Shown: positions 17,892 to 26,539 of the stretch, piece after piece
How positions within the stretch are numbered: the stretch's first letter is position 1
Layout of the letters: every line of letters starts with the position of its first letter
Source: Caulobacteraceae bacterium
GTDB lineage: Bacteria; Pseudomonadota; Alphaproteobacteria; Caulobacterales; Caulobacteraceae
Assembly (NCBI GenBank): GCA_027489335.1
Contig: JAIXZX010000013.1
Coordinates: 62,001-126,000, forward strand
Direction of reading: 5' to 3'
DNA length: 64,000 nucleotides
Program-made: the position numbers and the translations under genes
The notes under the pieces: generated by a model
What the model was told of the DNA's origin: nothing
The model's input: the letters and a program-made list of their open reading frames with translations, nothing else
Database searches by the model: none

Positions 17892-18824
17892 CTACCTCAG
17901 GACGTTGAGCAGAGAGCTTTCCTGCAGGGCGACAAAGACCTGGGCGGCGGCCTGCACCGAAATCTGCGCCTGCTGCAGGTTGGAGACCGCCAGGCTCATG
18001 TCGGCGTCGACGATCTCGCCCACCATCCCTTTGATGCTGTTGGTGCGGGCGATCAGGTCCTCCTTCACGGACTCGACGCGGCTCTGCACCATGCCGTTGC
18101 GGCCGCCGACATTGACCAGGTCCTTGTAGGCTGCGTCCCAGACGGAGAGCTGGGTCTCCAGAAAGGCCCGCTGATTGACGGTCAGCTCGCCGTTGAACGG
18201 CCCGTCGACCCCCTCTTCGAAGGCCTGCATCGACTTGAAGGCCTCCATCATGCCGGTCCCAAAGGCGTCAGCCAGGAAGCCGAGGTCCACCAGGGTGGAG
18301 TCATCGACCTTGGCCTGGGCGATATAGGAATCGTTGTGGAAATAGTCGGCCACATTGGTCGCCGGGATCGTCAGGTCGCTGAGCGAGGTGGCCGAGAATG
18401 GCGGGGTGTCCACCTGACCGCCGGCGAACAGGTACTTGCCGCCATACCGGGCGTTCATGCCCTCGACCCCGTTGCGGAAGGCCGCCTGCATATCCTGCAT
18501 CAGGGTGTCCACCCGGCCACTGGCGATGGATTCGGCGATGGCCTGGCGGGCGATCTGGGCGGCGTCGGCCACCTGGGAGAGGGCGAAGTCCTGGGTGGTC
18601 AGCCGGTCGCTGACCAGCTTGTTCTGTTCGGTGAAGGCGCCCAGGCGGGTCTCGATGGACCGCATGGCGGTGAGCATCTCGGCATTGCGGGCATAGTCCT
18701 TCAGGTCCGAGCCGTTTTTCTGGCTGGCGACCTTGGTGCCGGCGTCCATCTGCCGCTGCTGGGCGGAGATCAGATTGGCCAGGACGGCGCTGTAGTTTCC
18801 GCCGGTGGAGACGCGGCTCACCAT
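17892..18824 (-). CDS. flgL: Flagellar hook-filament junction protein FlgL
   Basis: 310-aa hook-associated protein 3, one of the two adaptor rings between hook and filament. Flagellin-like coiled-coil termini are seen at residues 1-60 (MVSRVSTGGNYSAVL, SQKNGSDLKDYARNAEML) and about 250-310 (VDADMSLAVSNLQQAQISVQAA...LLNVLR). A hypervariable middle is present. It is the second gene of the flgK-flgL operon (11-bp gap) driven by the sigma-54 promoter at 21079-21095. Confidence 0.93.
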   Translation of the reverse strand: MVSRVSTGGNYSAVLANLISAQQRQMDAGTKVASQKNGSDLKDYARNAEMLTAMRSIETRLGAFTEQNKLVSDRLTTQDFALSQVADAAQIARQAIAESIASGRVDTLMQDMQAAFRNGVEGMNARYGGKYLFAGGQVDTPPFSATSLSDLTIPATNVADYFHNDSYIAQAKVDDSTLVDLGFLADAFGTGMMEAFKSMQAFEEGVDGPFNGELTVNQRAFLETQLSVWDAAYKDLVNVGGRNGMVQSRVESVKEDLIARTNSIKGMVGEIVDADMSLAVSNLQQAQISVQAAAQVFVALQESSLLNVLR

Positions 18825-18835
18825 GGTGTTGGTCC

Positions 18836-20932
18836 TCAGACGATGTTGGTCAGGACGTCGAACAGTTCCTTGGCCGCCTGGATCATGCGGGCCGAAGCGT
18901 TAAAGGCCTGCTGATAGGTGGTCAGTCGAACCAGTTCCTCGTCCAGATTGACGCCCTCGACGGACTGGCGGCGGTTCACCGCCTCGGTCCGCACCGCCTG
19001 GGCGCTGGACCGGCGGGTGTCGGCGGCCGCCGACTCCCGGCCGATGGAGCCGCCGAACTCCGAGGCGTAGCGGGAGACGGTCATGTTCACCTCTCCCAGA
19101 GAGCCTGCGGCCCCGAACCGCGAGACCCTTTCGCCCGCGGTGGCCAGGGCGAGCGCCCCGCGCCCGTCGCCAGGGGTGAGGACCGGCTGGCCAGGGGCGA
19201 CGCTGAGATCAAGCTTGGCGAGGCCGACCTTCATCGGGTCGGTGATGAAGGCCGCGGCGACCTCCAGGCGATTGGCGCGGCTCGTCCGCTCCACAACGCC
19301 CAGTCCGAACAGAGCGCTGATCGACGGGCCGCCGACCCCGCGCGCGGTGTTGTCCTGCACGATCGACGTGGTGGCGTAGAAGGGCTCGGAGCCCTTGAAT
19401 GTCAGGGCCCCGTTGGAGTCCAGCGTGTACTGGCCATAGAGGCCGACCCCGCTGGTGTTGTTGTTCAGGGCCGCCACCAGGTCGTTCATGGTGGCGCCGG
19501 CGGGAACGGTGACGGGGACGTCGCGGATCGGTTTGCCGTCGCCCTGGGCCAGGCGGATCGTGATCTGGTCGCCCGGCGTGAAACCATGCGCGCTCGTGCC
19601 CGACAGGCCGGTGTCATAATTGGTGAAGCCGCCGGACCGGACGATGTCGTTCAGGCCAAAGAAGTGGGAGAAGCCTCGGCTAGCCTTCTTGGAGGTCCCC
19701 TCGTCAATGGCCACGCCGCCCGCGGCGGCGGTCAGGCTGAGGGCGCCGTTGGTGAAGCTGGCCGATCCCGTCGCGCCCAGGGCGGTGTTCAGATCCGCCA
19801 GGAAGCTGGCCGGGGTGAAGGCCGCCGCAGGCCCGCCGTCCACGCTCATGGTGCTGGCCGTGAAATCGATATCCACCCGTCGGGTCAGCTGGCCTGCAGC
19901 GTCGACGATCGCCACCGTCGTGGCGCCGGTAAAGCCGGAGATCGCGGTGGGCAGGTCGAGCCCGGTATTGCGGCCGGTGAGCGTGGCCTGAGCCGGGACG
20001 GTGGTGGAGGCGTTGTGCGCCGCGTTGATCGCATCAGCCGCACGGCTGAGAAATTCACCGAGCTGGTCGGAGACGCCCGGCAGCTTGTCGTCCCGAAGAT
20101 CGAGAAGCCCGCGCAGGGCGCCGCCTGTGATGGTGATCGGCCGGCCTGCCGCAGCCCCGCCTGAGGTGTCGGCGGTGATGTAGCCCTTGGTGCTGTCGGT
20201 GCGGGAATAGGAGAGTTTGGCCGCCCCGTCGCCCGCCAGCATGACCCCTTCGGTGGACCGGATGATGAGGCCGCCGGTGGGTCGGGCGCTGACCTGCACA
20301 TTGATCAGGGTCGCCAGCTCGTCCACCAGCTGACTTTGGATGTTCTCCGATCCCGAAGCGTCAGCGTCCACCATCTGGGCGCGGCTGATGTCGGCGTTCA
20401 GCTTGTTGATCTGGTCGAGCAGGTCATTGGCCCGGTCGATATTGGCGCTGATCTGGGTGTCGACCGTACGGCCGAGCTCGTTCAGCGAGCTGTTGATCCG
20501 CGCCCCTTCATTCAGGAAGTCCTCGATGGAGGAGAGCGACTGGCTGCGCAGCAGGCTTGAGGAGGGGTCGTTGGCGGTGGCGGCGAAGGCGGACCAGATC
20601 TCATCCAGGCGGCCAAAGAAGAACGCATCCCCCGACGGGTCGCCGAACAGGCTCTGGGCGTTGTCCATATACTGGGCCACTGCGTCCCACCGGCCGGACT
20701 CCGAGCCCGCCGACAGGGTGGCCAGCTGCAGGTACTGGTCGGTGACCCGTTTGACGCCGGAGATCTCGACGCCCATGCCCTGGCCGGCGACCACCAGCTG
20801 CTGCTGGTCGACGGTCTTGCGGACGTAGCCAGCGGTGTTGACGTTGGCGATGTTGTCGGAGACCGCCCGCAAGCCGACCTGCGAGGCCACCAGTCCGGAG
20901 TTCGCCGTCTTAAGGACCGCTGTCAGCGACAT
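18836..20932 (-). CDS. flgK: Flagellar hook-filament junction protein FlgK
   Basis: 698-aa hook-associated protein 1. N-terminal rod/hook motif VGLRAVSDNIANVNTAGYVRKTV and C-terminal D0 helix (GVNLDEELVRLTTYQQAFNASARMIQAAKELFDVLTNIV shortened here as the EELVRLTTYQQAF signature). Longer than the E. coli protein because of an enlarged variable middle (about residues 300-560), which is common in Caulobacteraceae. First gene of the operon; its leader of about 136 nt contains two copies of an 11-bp repeat. Confidence 0.95.
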   Translation of the reverse strand: MSLTAVLKTANSGLVASQVGLRAVSDNIANVNTAGYVRKTVDQQQLVVAGQGMGVEISGVKRVTDQYLQLATLSAGSESGRWDAVAQYMDNAQSLFGDPSGDAFFFGRLDEIWSAFAATANDPSSSLLRSQSLSSIEDFLNEGARINSSLNELGRTVDTQISANIDRANDLLDQINKLNADISRAQMVDADASGSENIQSQLVDELATLINVQVSARPTGGLIIRSTEGVMLAGDGAAKLSYSRTDSTKGYITADTSGGAAAGRPITITGGALRGLLDLRDDKLPGVSDQLGEFLSRAADAINAAHNASTTVPAQATLTGRNTGLDLPTAISGFTGATTVAIVDAAGQLTRRVDIDFTASTMSVDGGPAAAFTPASFLADLNTALGATGSASFTNGALSLTAAAGGVAIDEGTSKKASRGFSHFFGLNDIVRSGGFTNYDTGLSGTSAHGFTPGDQITIRLAQGDGKPIRDVPVTVPAGATMNDLVAALNNNTSGVGLYGQYTLDSNGALTFKGSEPFYATTSIVQDNTARGVGGPSISALFGLGVVERTSRANRLEVAAAFITDPMKVGLAKLDLSVAPGQPVLTPGDGRGALALATAGERVSRFGAAGSLGEVNMTVSRYASEFGGSIGRESAAADTRRSSAQAVRTEAVNRRQSVEGVNLDEELVRLTTYQQAFNASARMIQAAKELFDVLTNIV

Positions 20933-21009
20933 GGCCTTATCCTTCCACCCGGCAATCCTCGCTGCGTGGGCCGGCGCATTCTGCCGGGCCTGAGATGAAC
21001 GCGCACGCG

Positions 21010-21062
21010 AGGGTCCGGAAAAACCCTAGCCTTTTCAATACCGACCCATTCAGGGTCCGGAA
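21010..21062. repeat. Two direct repeats in the flgK leader
   Basis: AGGGTCCGGAA occurs at 21010-21020 and again, identically, at 21052-21062 (42-bp period). Both lie just downstream of the predicted flgK transcription start (about 21068), so they would be in the mRNA leader. Confidence 0.6.
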
Positions 21063-21078
21063 TGGACGTTTTAGAGGT

Positions 21079-21095
21079 CGCAAGTCTGGCGCCAG
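21079..21095 (-). promoter_or_regulatory. Sigma-54 promoter of flgKL
   Basis: Minus strand reads CTGGCGCCAGACTTGCG: GG and GC separated by exactly 10 bases in the TGGC/TTGC context. Start is predicted near 21068. Confidence 0.7.
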
Positions 21096-21250
21096 TTTGA
21101 GCGCGCCCGCCGGTAACCTTTCCGAAAGGCGGCAGACTCGTCCGAGCCGCAGGCATCTGACTGGGCAAGTTCCGCCTGCGTGACAATCCGCCGGCGCCAA
21201 AGCCTCTCGGATAATCTTTTTATTTCAATTGCTTGGCGGCTCACTCGAAA

Positions 21251-21267
21251 CTGGCGTGAAGGTTGCT
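21251..21267 (+). promoter_or_regulatory. Sigma-54 promoter of fliK-flgD-flgE
   Basis: CTGGCGTGAAGGTTGCT: near-perfect YTGGCACG-N4-TTGCW match with GG-N10-GC. The predicted start (about 21278) is only about 7 nt before ATG 21285. Confidence 0.8.
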
Positions 21268-21284
21268 GACGTCTCATCGAACCC

Positions 21285-22883
21285 ATGGGCGCAGCAGGCG
21301 CCGACCTCATCGCCTCCAGCGTCCCCCGTGGCGCGTCGTCCGGTCCCCTGCTGAGTCTCATGTCGTTTTCACTGCTCCCGATCACGCCCCCCGTCCCAGC
21401 GCCCGCCCCCGGCGCCGCTGCGCCCGTGGGCGGAGTTGCGGGAGGATTCGAGGCCTTGATGGCGGCGCTGTTTGGCCCGGCGAACGACGCTGCGGCCCCG
21501 GCCCTGCCCGGCGGCGGCCCCTCCCCGACGGGCCAGGTCGCCACGGCTCCCTCTGACGCAGTGGCTGACCCCGAGTCCGAAGACCAGACCGAAGAGGGCC
21601 TGGTCACAGATGGCCAACTGGCTGCGGTCGGCCTCATCATCCCGGCGCCGGTCGCGATGACGGCGGCGCAGGCGCAGGCGCCCACCACCGACACCCTTGC
21701 GACAGACCCCATGGCGGCGGCTTCGCCCGCGGCCACCATGGTCGGCGCCGTCGACCTGCCCGCGCCGGACGCGGCCTCTGAGACCCCCGACGCGCCGCAG
21801 GCCCCGGCCGGAGCTGACGCAGGCGAGGTCCAGGTCGAGGCTACTGATGTCGCCGCCCGACCGACCGCCGCGGCCCCGACCCCGGAGTCGGTCAGGCTCC
21901 AGAGCGCGCCGGCTCTGACGCCTCCATCCGCACAGGACAGGCCTTCGACCCTGCCTGCGTCTGAGACTGTCGCGGCCCCTGCGCCGCCCCCGGCCCCCGC
22001 AGCGCCCCCGGTTACGGCCCAGGCTCAGGCCGCCACCGCCCAGGCGAGCGCCCAGCCCCTGATGACCGCCGCCGCCGCCGGGGTGGTCAGTCTACGAGCC
22101 GGTCAGTCTGGGCCGGTCACGGCGCCTGGCGTTGCGGGCGACAGCGTCGACGCGTCTGAGGCCGAGCCTGAAAAGGTCGCCCTGGGCGGCGCCAAGACGA
22201 TGGTGGCGGCCCAGCCGCCATCGCCCTTCGCCCTGACCGCCCAAGGGCCCGTGACGCCCAAGACAGATGGCCCCGCCGTTCTGGTGGAGTCTGGGGCCTC
22301 CCAGGCCGCAGCCACCGCCCCGGAGAACCTGGAGCCCGTCACCTCGGAGAGCCTTGATGGCCCCGAGAGCATGGCCGGCCTGACCACTACCGCCTCGGGA
22401 ACGGCGACCGCCGAGGTCCGCGAGGGCGCTCGACCGGCGGCGACCTCTGCGACCGTCGCCGACCTCGCCGCCCAGGTGTCCCGCCGGCTTGAGGGCCGCT
22501 CGACCCATTTCGACATCCAGCTGACCCCTGAGGGCCTGGGTCGCGTCGATGTGCGCGTCGACATCGACGCCCAGGGCAAGCTCACCGCCGCCATGGCCTT
22601 CGACAATCCCCATGCCGCCAACGAGATGCGCGGTCGCTCGGGCGAGCTGATGCGGGCCCTGGAGCAGGCGGGCTTCGATCTGTCGGGTGGCCTGTCTTTC
22701 AATTCGCCCCAGGATCAGCGCAGCGGCGGCCAGTTCGCCGACCAGGCGCCCGACCGCGAGGCCTGGCAGGGGCGCGCCTTCCAGAGCGCGCTGGGCATGG
22801 CCGATGAAGCCGACACCGCCGCGGTCGCCACCCGTCTCTACCAGCAGCGCCAGTCACCGACTGGCGTGGACCTTCGGATCTAG
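21285..22883 (+). CDS. fliK: Flagellar hook-length control protein FliK
   Basis: 532-aa molecular ruler that sets hook length and triggers the export switch through FlhB. The first 370 residues are Ala/Pro-rich and of low complexity, as in all FliK proteins; the C-terminal Flg_hook domain is clear at about residues 395-490 (FDIQLTPEGLGRVDVRVDIDAQGKL, RALEQAGFDLSGG). The start is uncertain: ATG 21285 would give an almost leaderless message from the sigma-54 promoter, and ATG 21360 (MSFSLLPI) is an alternative. First gene of fliK-flgD-flgE. Confidence 0.9.
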   Translation: MGAAGADLIASSVPRGASSGPLLSLMSFSLLPITPPVPAPAPGAAAPVGGVAGGFEALMAALFGPANDAAAPALPGGGPSPTGQVATAPSDAVADPESEDQTEEGLVTDGQLAAVGLIIPAPVAMTAAQAQAPTTDTLATDPMAAASPAATMVGAVDLPAPDAASETPDAPQAPAGADAGEVQVEATDVAARPTAAAPTPESVRLQSAPALTPPSAQDRPSTLPASETVAAPAPPPAPAAPPVTAQAQAATAQASAQPLMTAAAAGVVSLRAGQSGPVTAPGVAGDSVDASEAEPEKVALGGAKTMVAAQPPSPFALTAQGPVTPKTDGPAVLVESGASQAAATAPENLEPVTSESLDGPESMAGLTTTASGTATAEVREGARPAATSATVADLAAQVSRRLEGRSTHFDIQLTPEGLGRVDVRVDIDAQGKLTAAMAFDNPHAANEMRGRSGELMRALEQAGFDLSGGLSFNSPQDQRSGGQFADQAPDREAWQGRAFQSALGMADEADTAAVATRLYQQRQSPTGVDLRI

Positions 22884-22892
22884 AGAAGCCCC

Positions 22893-23630
22893 ATGGAAAC
22901 CAACGCCGTCTCCAATCCGCAGAGCGCTGTCTCCACCAGCGTGGGCAACCAGCGTCTGGCGGAGAGCTTCGACACCTTCCTGGTGTTGCTGACCACGCAG
23001 ATGAAGAACCAGGACCCCCTCTCGCCGATGGATTCCGGGGACTTCACCCAGCAGATCGTCCAGATGACCGGGGTGGAGCAGCAGTTGCTGACCAATGACC
23101 TGCTCAAGCAGCTCGTGGGCTCGGCCGGCGATGGTGTCGCCGACGCCGTCAGCCTGATCGGCAAGCAGGTCCGCGCCGCCACCGACGAGGCCGCCCTCAC
23201 CGACAAGGCCGCCGACTGGATCTTCCGCCTCGACCGGGAGGCCCAGAGCGTCAAGATCGAGGTGCTCGACGACAAGGGCGCCATTGTCCATGTCGAAGCC
23301 CTGGAGAACCTGTCCGGCGGCGAGCACGACTTCCGCTGGGACGGGAAGAACGTCCTGGGGGCCCAGCAGCCCGACGGCGGGCTCTACACGCTGCGCATCA
23401 CCGCCACCGATTCCGCCGGCGCCGAGGTGGGCCACAACACCTTCATCGAGGGGCTGGTCCGCGCGGTCGAACAGGTGGACGGCCAGACCTATGTGACCAT
23501 CGGCGGCAGCCGCGCCCTCTGGCAGACGATCAGCAGCATCGGCCTGCCGCCGACCACGACCACCGCCTCCGGCGGAACCCCTGCCCCCAGTAACAATAGC
23601 GACGACGAAACGCCGGCGCTGGCGGCCTGA
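22893..23630 (+). CDS. flgD: Flagellar hook-capping protein FlgD
   Basis: 245-aa scaffold that caps the growing hook. N-terminal signature FLVLLTTQMKNQDPLSPMDSGDFTQQIVQMTGVEQQL (core NQDPLSP at about residue 48), then the FlgD Ig-like/Tudor region with GEHDFRWDGKNVLGAQQPDGGLYTLRI-type pattern (about residues 150-175). Starts 10 bp after fliK, with flgE 59 bp downstream. Confidence 0.95.
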   Translation: METNAVSNPQSAVSTSVGNQRLAESFDTFLVLLTTQMKNQDPLSPMDSGDFTQQIVQMTGVEQQLLTNDLLKQLVGSAGDGVADAVSLIGKQVRAATDEAALTDKAADWIFRLDREAQSVKIEVLDDKGAIVHVEALENLSGGEHDFRWDGKNVLGAQQPDGGLYTLRITATDSAGAEVGHNTFIEGLVRAVEQVDGQTYVTIGGSRALWQTISSIGLPPTTTTASGGTPAPSNNSDDETPALAA

Positions 23631-23689
23631 CCGCGTCCTGAAAGGACGCAACCGCCCCCCTCGAGCCCAACAAGAAGGCAAACACCCCC

Positions 23690-25075
23690 ATGAGCATCAA
23701 CAGCGCCATGCTCGCCGGCGTCTCTGGCCTGACCGCCAATTCGTCGGCCCTCGCGGCGATCTCCGACAACATCGCCAACATCAACACGGTCGCCTACAAG
23801 CGCAACCAGGTGAACTTCGCCAATATCGTAACGGCGCAGGCGGTGACCGGGCGCTACAGCGCCGGCGGCGTTCAAGGGCTCACGCGGCAGTACATCAGCC
23901 AGCAGGGTCTGATTCAGAGCGCCAACGCCTCCACCGACCTGGCCATCGCTGGGGACGGCTTCTTCATCGTCACCGAGAAGGGTGCGGGCCTGACGGACGC
24001 CGACAAGCGGGTCTTCACCCGGGCCGGCTCGTTCAGCGTCGACGCCGACGGCTTCCTGCGCAATGACGCCGGCTTCTTCCTGCAGGGCTGGCCGATCGCC
24101 GCCGATGGGACGATCAGCTACAACCCCTCTGACCTGAACGAGCTCGACTCGATCAACGTCAAGAACCTGGGCTCGGCGGTTCAGGCCACGGCGAACGTGG
24201 TCATCAACGCCAATCTGGACAAGCGCCAGACCATCTCCGCGGCCGAAGGCACCTATGATGCGGCCACCCGCTCCATGGCCGACTGGGAGGAGAACGCCGA
24301 CCCACTGACCGGCACCCAGCCGGACTTCAGCATCGAGATGAACGTCGTCGACACCATGGGCGGCACCCACAAGGTGTCCATCAGCCTGCTGCGTTCCTCG
24401 GCCAACCCCAATGAGTGGCACGCGGAAATCTACGCCATTCCGGCTGGCGACGTGACCGGCGGCCCCTCGGGCCAGATCGCCGAGGGCCTGGTGATGTTCA
24501 ACCAGGACGGCACCATCGATCTGGACAACACCACCCTGTTTGGCGCGGCCGGCGCGGCCCCGACCATCAGCTTGGCGGCCTCAGGCACGGCGGGCACGCC
24601 CCGCTGGGATGACGCCCTGGGGGTCGGCGCCCAGGACATCACCTTCGACCTGGACAAGCTGACCCAGTACGCCAACGCCTCGACCGTCCGGCTGGTGAAC
24701 CCCGACGGCGCCACGGTCGGCACCGTGGTGGGCGTGGAAGTGGATGAGGCCGGTATCGTCTCGGCGATCTTCGACAACAGCCAGGTGCGAAAGATCGCCC
24801 AGGTGGGCGTCGCCACCTTCACCAATCCTGACGGTTTGCAGGCCGTCAGCGGCAACGCCTACCGCGGCACCATCGACAGCGGTGAGTATGTGATCAAGCT
24901 CCCGGGCCAGGGCGGAGCCGGCGCCATTTCACCCTCCACCCTCGAAAACTCCACAGTCGACATGTCGGCTGAGTTTACAGGCCTGATCACCACCCAGAAA
25001 GCTTACTCCGCCTGCTCGCGCATCATTACAACCGCCGACCAGATGCTGGATGAACTTATCAGTATGCGCCGATAA
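23690..25075 (+). CDS. flgE: Flagellar hook protein FlgE
   Basis: 461-aa structural subunit of the hook. N-terminal rod/hook motif LAAISDNIANINTVAYKRN (residues 20-38), variable middle domains, and a C-terminal helix (MSAEFTGLITTQKAYSACSRIITTADQMLDELI region) that packs in the D0 core. A Cys replaces the usual Ala in the AYSAASR segment. Start ATG 23690 after GAAGG. Last gene of the sigma-54-driven hook operon. Confidence 0.96.
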   Translation: MSINSAMLAGVSGLTANSSALAAISDNIANINTVAYKRNQVNFANIVTAQAVTGRYSAGGVQGLTRQYISQQGLIQSANASTDLAIAGDGFFIVTEKGAGLTDADKRVFTRAGSFSVDADGFLRNDAGFFLQGWPIAADGTISYNPSDLNELDSINVKNLGSAVQATANVVINANLDKRQTISAAEGTYDAATRSMADWEENADPLTGTQPDFSIEMNVVDTMGGTHKVSISLLRSSANPNEWHAEIYAIPAGDVTGGPSGQIAEGLVMFNQDGTIDLDNTTLFGAAGAAPTISLAASGTAGTPRWDDALGVGAQDITFDLDKLTQYANASTVRLVNPDGATVGTVVGVEVDEAGIVSAIFDNSQVRKIAQVGVATFTNPDGLQAVSGNAYRGTIDSGEYVIKLPGQGGAGAISPSTLENSTVDMSAEFTGLITTQKAYSACSRIITTADQMLDELISMRR

Positions 25076-25093
25076 CTTGAAGCGTAACTGAGA

Positions 25094-25108
25094 TTTAGTG
25101 AAGGTTAA
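25094..25108 (+). promoter_or_regulatory. CtrA-type box upstream of sciP (one mismatch)
   Basis: TTTA-gtgaagg-TTAA matches TTAA-N7-TTAA except for one base. It lies in an AT-rich 178-bp gap ahead of sciP that also holds a CcrM-type GATTC site (25184-25188) and a small GTGA-TTT-TCAC palindrome (25167-25177). sciP is CtrA-activated in Caulobacter (known). Confidence 0.45.
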
Positions 25109-25253
25109 TCTCTTCTGAAATCTCTAACTGTATCATTTCAGTACACGGGGGGATCAAATGGTTACTGTGATTTTCACTATCGGGATTCACGAGCTGTTAT
25201 GGCAGCCGGGCTATGGTCTGGCTCAACGATGATGGTGTGAAGGGCGTAAAGCC

Positions 25254-25541
25254 ATGTTGCAACAACAACAGACCCGAACGAACAGCCGTGGGGAGCCCTA
25301 TGTGATCGGCCCGACCGGCGCGCCCCTGACGCTGGCCGATCTGCCGCCGGCCGACACCGGTCGCTGGGTGATCCGTCGCAAGGCCGAAGTGGTCGCCGCG
25401 GTGCGTGGCGGGCTGCTGAGCCTTGACGACGCGCTCAGCCGCTATGGCCTGACGTCCGAGGAATTCCTCGCCTGGCAGAAGTCGATCGAGCGCCACGGCC
25501 TCGCCGGCCTGCGGACGACCCGACTGCAACAGTATCGCTGA
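25254..25541 (+). CDS. sciP: CtrA inhibitor SciP (DUF1153)
   Basis: 95-aa small regulator that in Caulobacter binds CtrA and blocks activation of CtrA-dependent promoters after division. The conserved DUF1153 core is nearly complete: GPTGAPLTLADLPP, RWVIRRKAEVVAAVRGG, a helix-turn-helix (LSRYGLTSEEFLAWQ) and the invariant end GLRTTRLQQYR. Start ATG 25254 after GAAGGG. The position just downstream of flgE is the same as in Caulobacter. A strong terminator follows. Confidence 0.95.
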   Translation: MLQQQQTRTNSRGEPYVIGPTGAPLTLADLPPADTGRWVIRRKAEVVAAVRGGLLSLDDALSRYGLTSEEFLAWQKSIERHGLAGLRTTRLQQYR

Positions 25542-25575
25542 ACCTCTTCTCCCCCAGGATCGGTTCGCGAGAATG

Positions 25576-25605
25576 GCGGCCGCGCTTCCAGCGCGGCCGC
25601 TTTTT
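25576..25605 (+). terminator. Rho-independent terminator of sciP
   Basis: Perfect 10-bp stem GCGGCCGCGC / GCGCGGCCGC around a 5-nt loop, followed by TTTTT (25601-25605). Confidence 0.95.
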
Positions 25606-25684
25606 CGTGGGCGACGCCGGATAAGCTTGTCCTTGGCACGACTGTCGCAGCCTTCTGCCTAAAATGGGCTGTGGGAGGCGTGTC

Positions 25685-26071
25685 GTGTCGAAAGAAGACA
25701 GTTTCTGGTTCGCGGTCGCAGGCTGCCTGGTCTGGTCGGCCGCCACCCTGTTCTACGCCGCCTTCGCTGGCGGGCTGATCGAGCAGGCCTTCTGGTTCTA
25801 TGTGCTGAACGCGGCCCTGGTGGCCAGCGCCATCGCCTTCTTCTTCCACCTGACGGTCCGCCTGCGACGACTTCCTATGCGGCGGCGGGCGCCGGCCGCC
25901 CTCGCCTTCAGCGCGCCCGGACTGGTGGGTTCGATCCTGGTCTTGGGCCTCTTCGACACCCTGATGCCCGCCCTGCCCCCCGAGAGCCTGGGCCGCTACG
26001 GCGCCTTCGTGGTGGTGGCCTACGGGGTGCTGGCCCTACTGGCCCTGGAACGGCCGGCCCGGACCGCCTGA
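25685..26071 (+). CDS. Small four-helix membrane protein, DUF5367-like
   Basis: 128 aa from GTG 25685, chosen because GGGAGG lies 8 nt before it; the frame starts at 25664. Four hydrophobic segments (about residues 5-25, 35-57, 73-93 and 100-120) with short loops. It resembles small DUF5367 proteins, an assignment I hold only tentatively. Its last 36 bp overlap the convergent RusA-like gene. Confidence 0.7.
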   Translation: MSKEDSFWFAVAGCLVWSAATLFYAAFAGGLIEQAFWFYVLNAALVASAIAFFFHLTVRLRRLPMRRRAPAALAFSAPGLVGSILVLGLFDTLMPALPPESLGRYGAFVVVAYGVLALLALERPARTA

Positions 26072-26455
26072 GGCGCCCACGCCTGGCTGGACGCCCCCAT
26101 CGGCCATCCGGCGCACGCGCACGATGATCCGCTCCCGCTCCCCGGCCCGCCGCTCCACCAGCAGGCGGGCCACCTGGGCGTCGTCATGGAAGGCGTAGCC
26201 CTTGATCGCGTCGAGGATCGCCTTGGCCAGATTGTCGAGATCGAGCCACGGCGGGTCGCCGACATATTCCATGGCGATCTCTACGGCGTAGTCCCCCCAG
26301 GCCGGCCGGCCGCCCCGCCAGGCCTTGCGGAAAAACTCGTAGATCAGCGGCTTATAGTACTTGGCCTGGGTGGTCAGGCCATCGACCACGACCTCCAGAT
26401 CGCCCTCACCCTCCCGGGCGCGCACCTTGCCGTGGTGGGTCCAGCCGTCGTTCAT
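26036..26455 (-). CDS. RusA-family Holliday junction resolvase
   Basis: 139-aa predicted crossover-junction endonuclease. The RusA active site is visible: LDLDNLAKAILD gives the two metal-binding Asp and the catalytic Lys, and FHDDAQV supplies the third Asp (E. coli D70, D72, K76, D91 pattern). RusA normally comes from lambdoid prophages, but no other phage gene is nearby, so this is a stand-alone chromosomal copy. Start ATG 26455. It diverges from fumC. Confidence 0.88.
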   Translation of the reverse strand: MNDGWTHHGKVRAREGEGDLEVVVDGLTTQAKYYKPLIYEFFRKAWRGGRPAWGDYAVEIAMEYVGDPPWLDLDNLAKAILDAIKGYAFHDDAQVARLLVERRAGERERIIVRVRRMADGGVQPGVGASGGPGRPFQGQ

Positions 26456-26539
26456 GCCTCTCTCTAGCCCGCAGACGCTTTGCAGTCTCGCCCGGCCTCG
26501 CTAAACCGACGCGACAATCTAAGGCTGGAGATCCTTGCG

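Larger units (their letters stand above)
20933..21284. other. Divergent flagellar control region between flgK and fliK
   Basis: 352 bp without a gene. It contains a sigma-54 promoter for flgKL (21079-21095, minus), a sigma-54 promoter for fliK (21251-21267, plus), the direct repeats at 21010-21062, and an AT-rich patch at about 21210-21235. The patch lies between the two promoters, where Caulobacter flagellar promoters normally carry IHF and FlbD (ftr) sites; I could not match those consensuses exactly. Confidence 0.7.
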
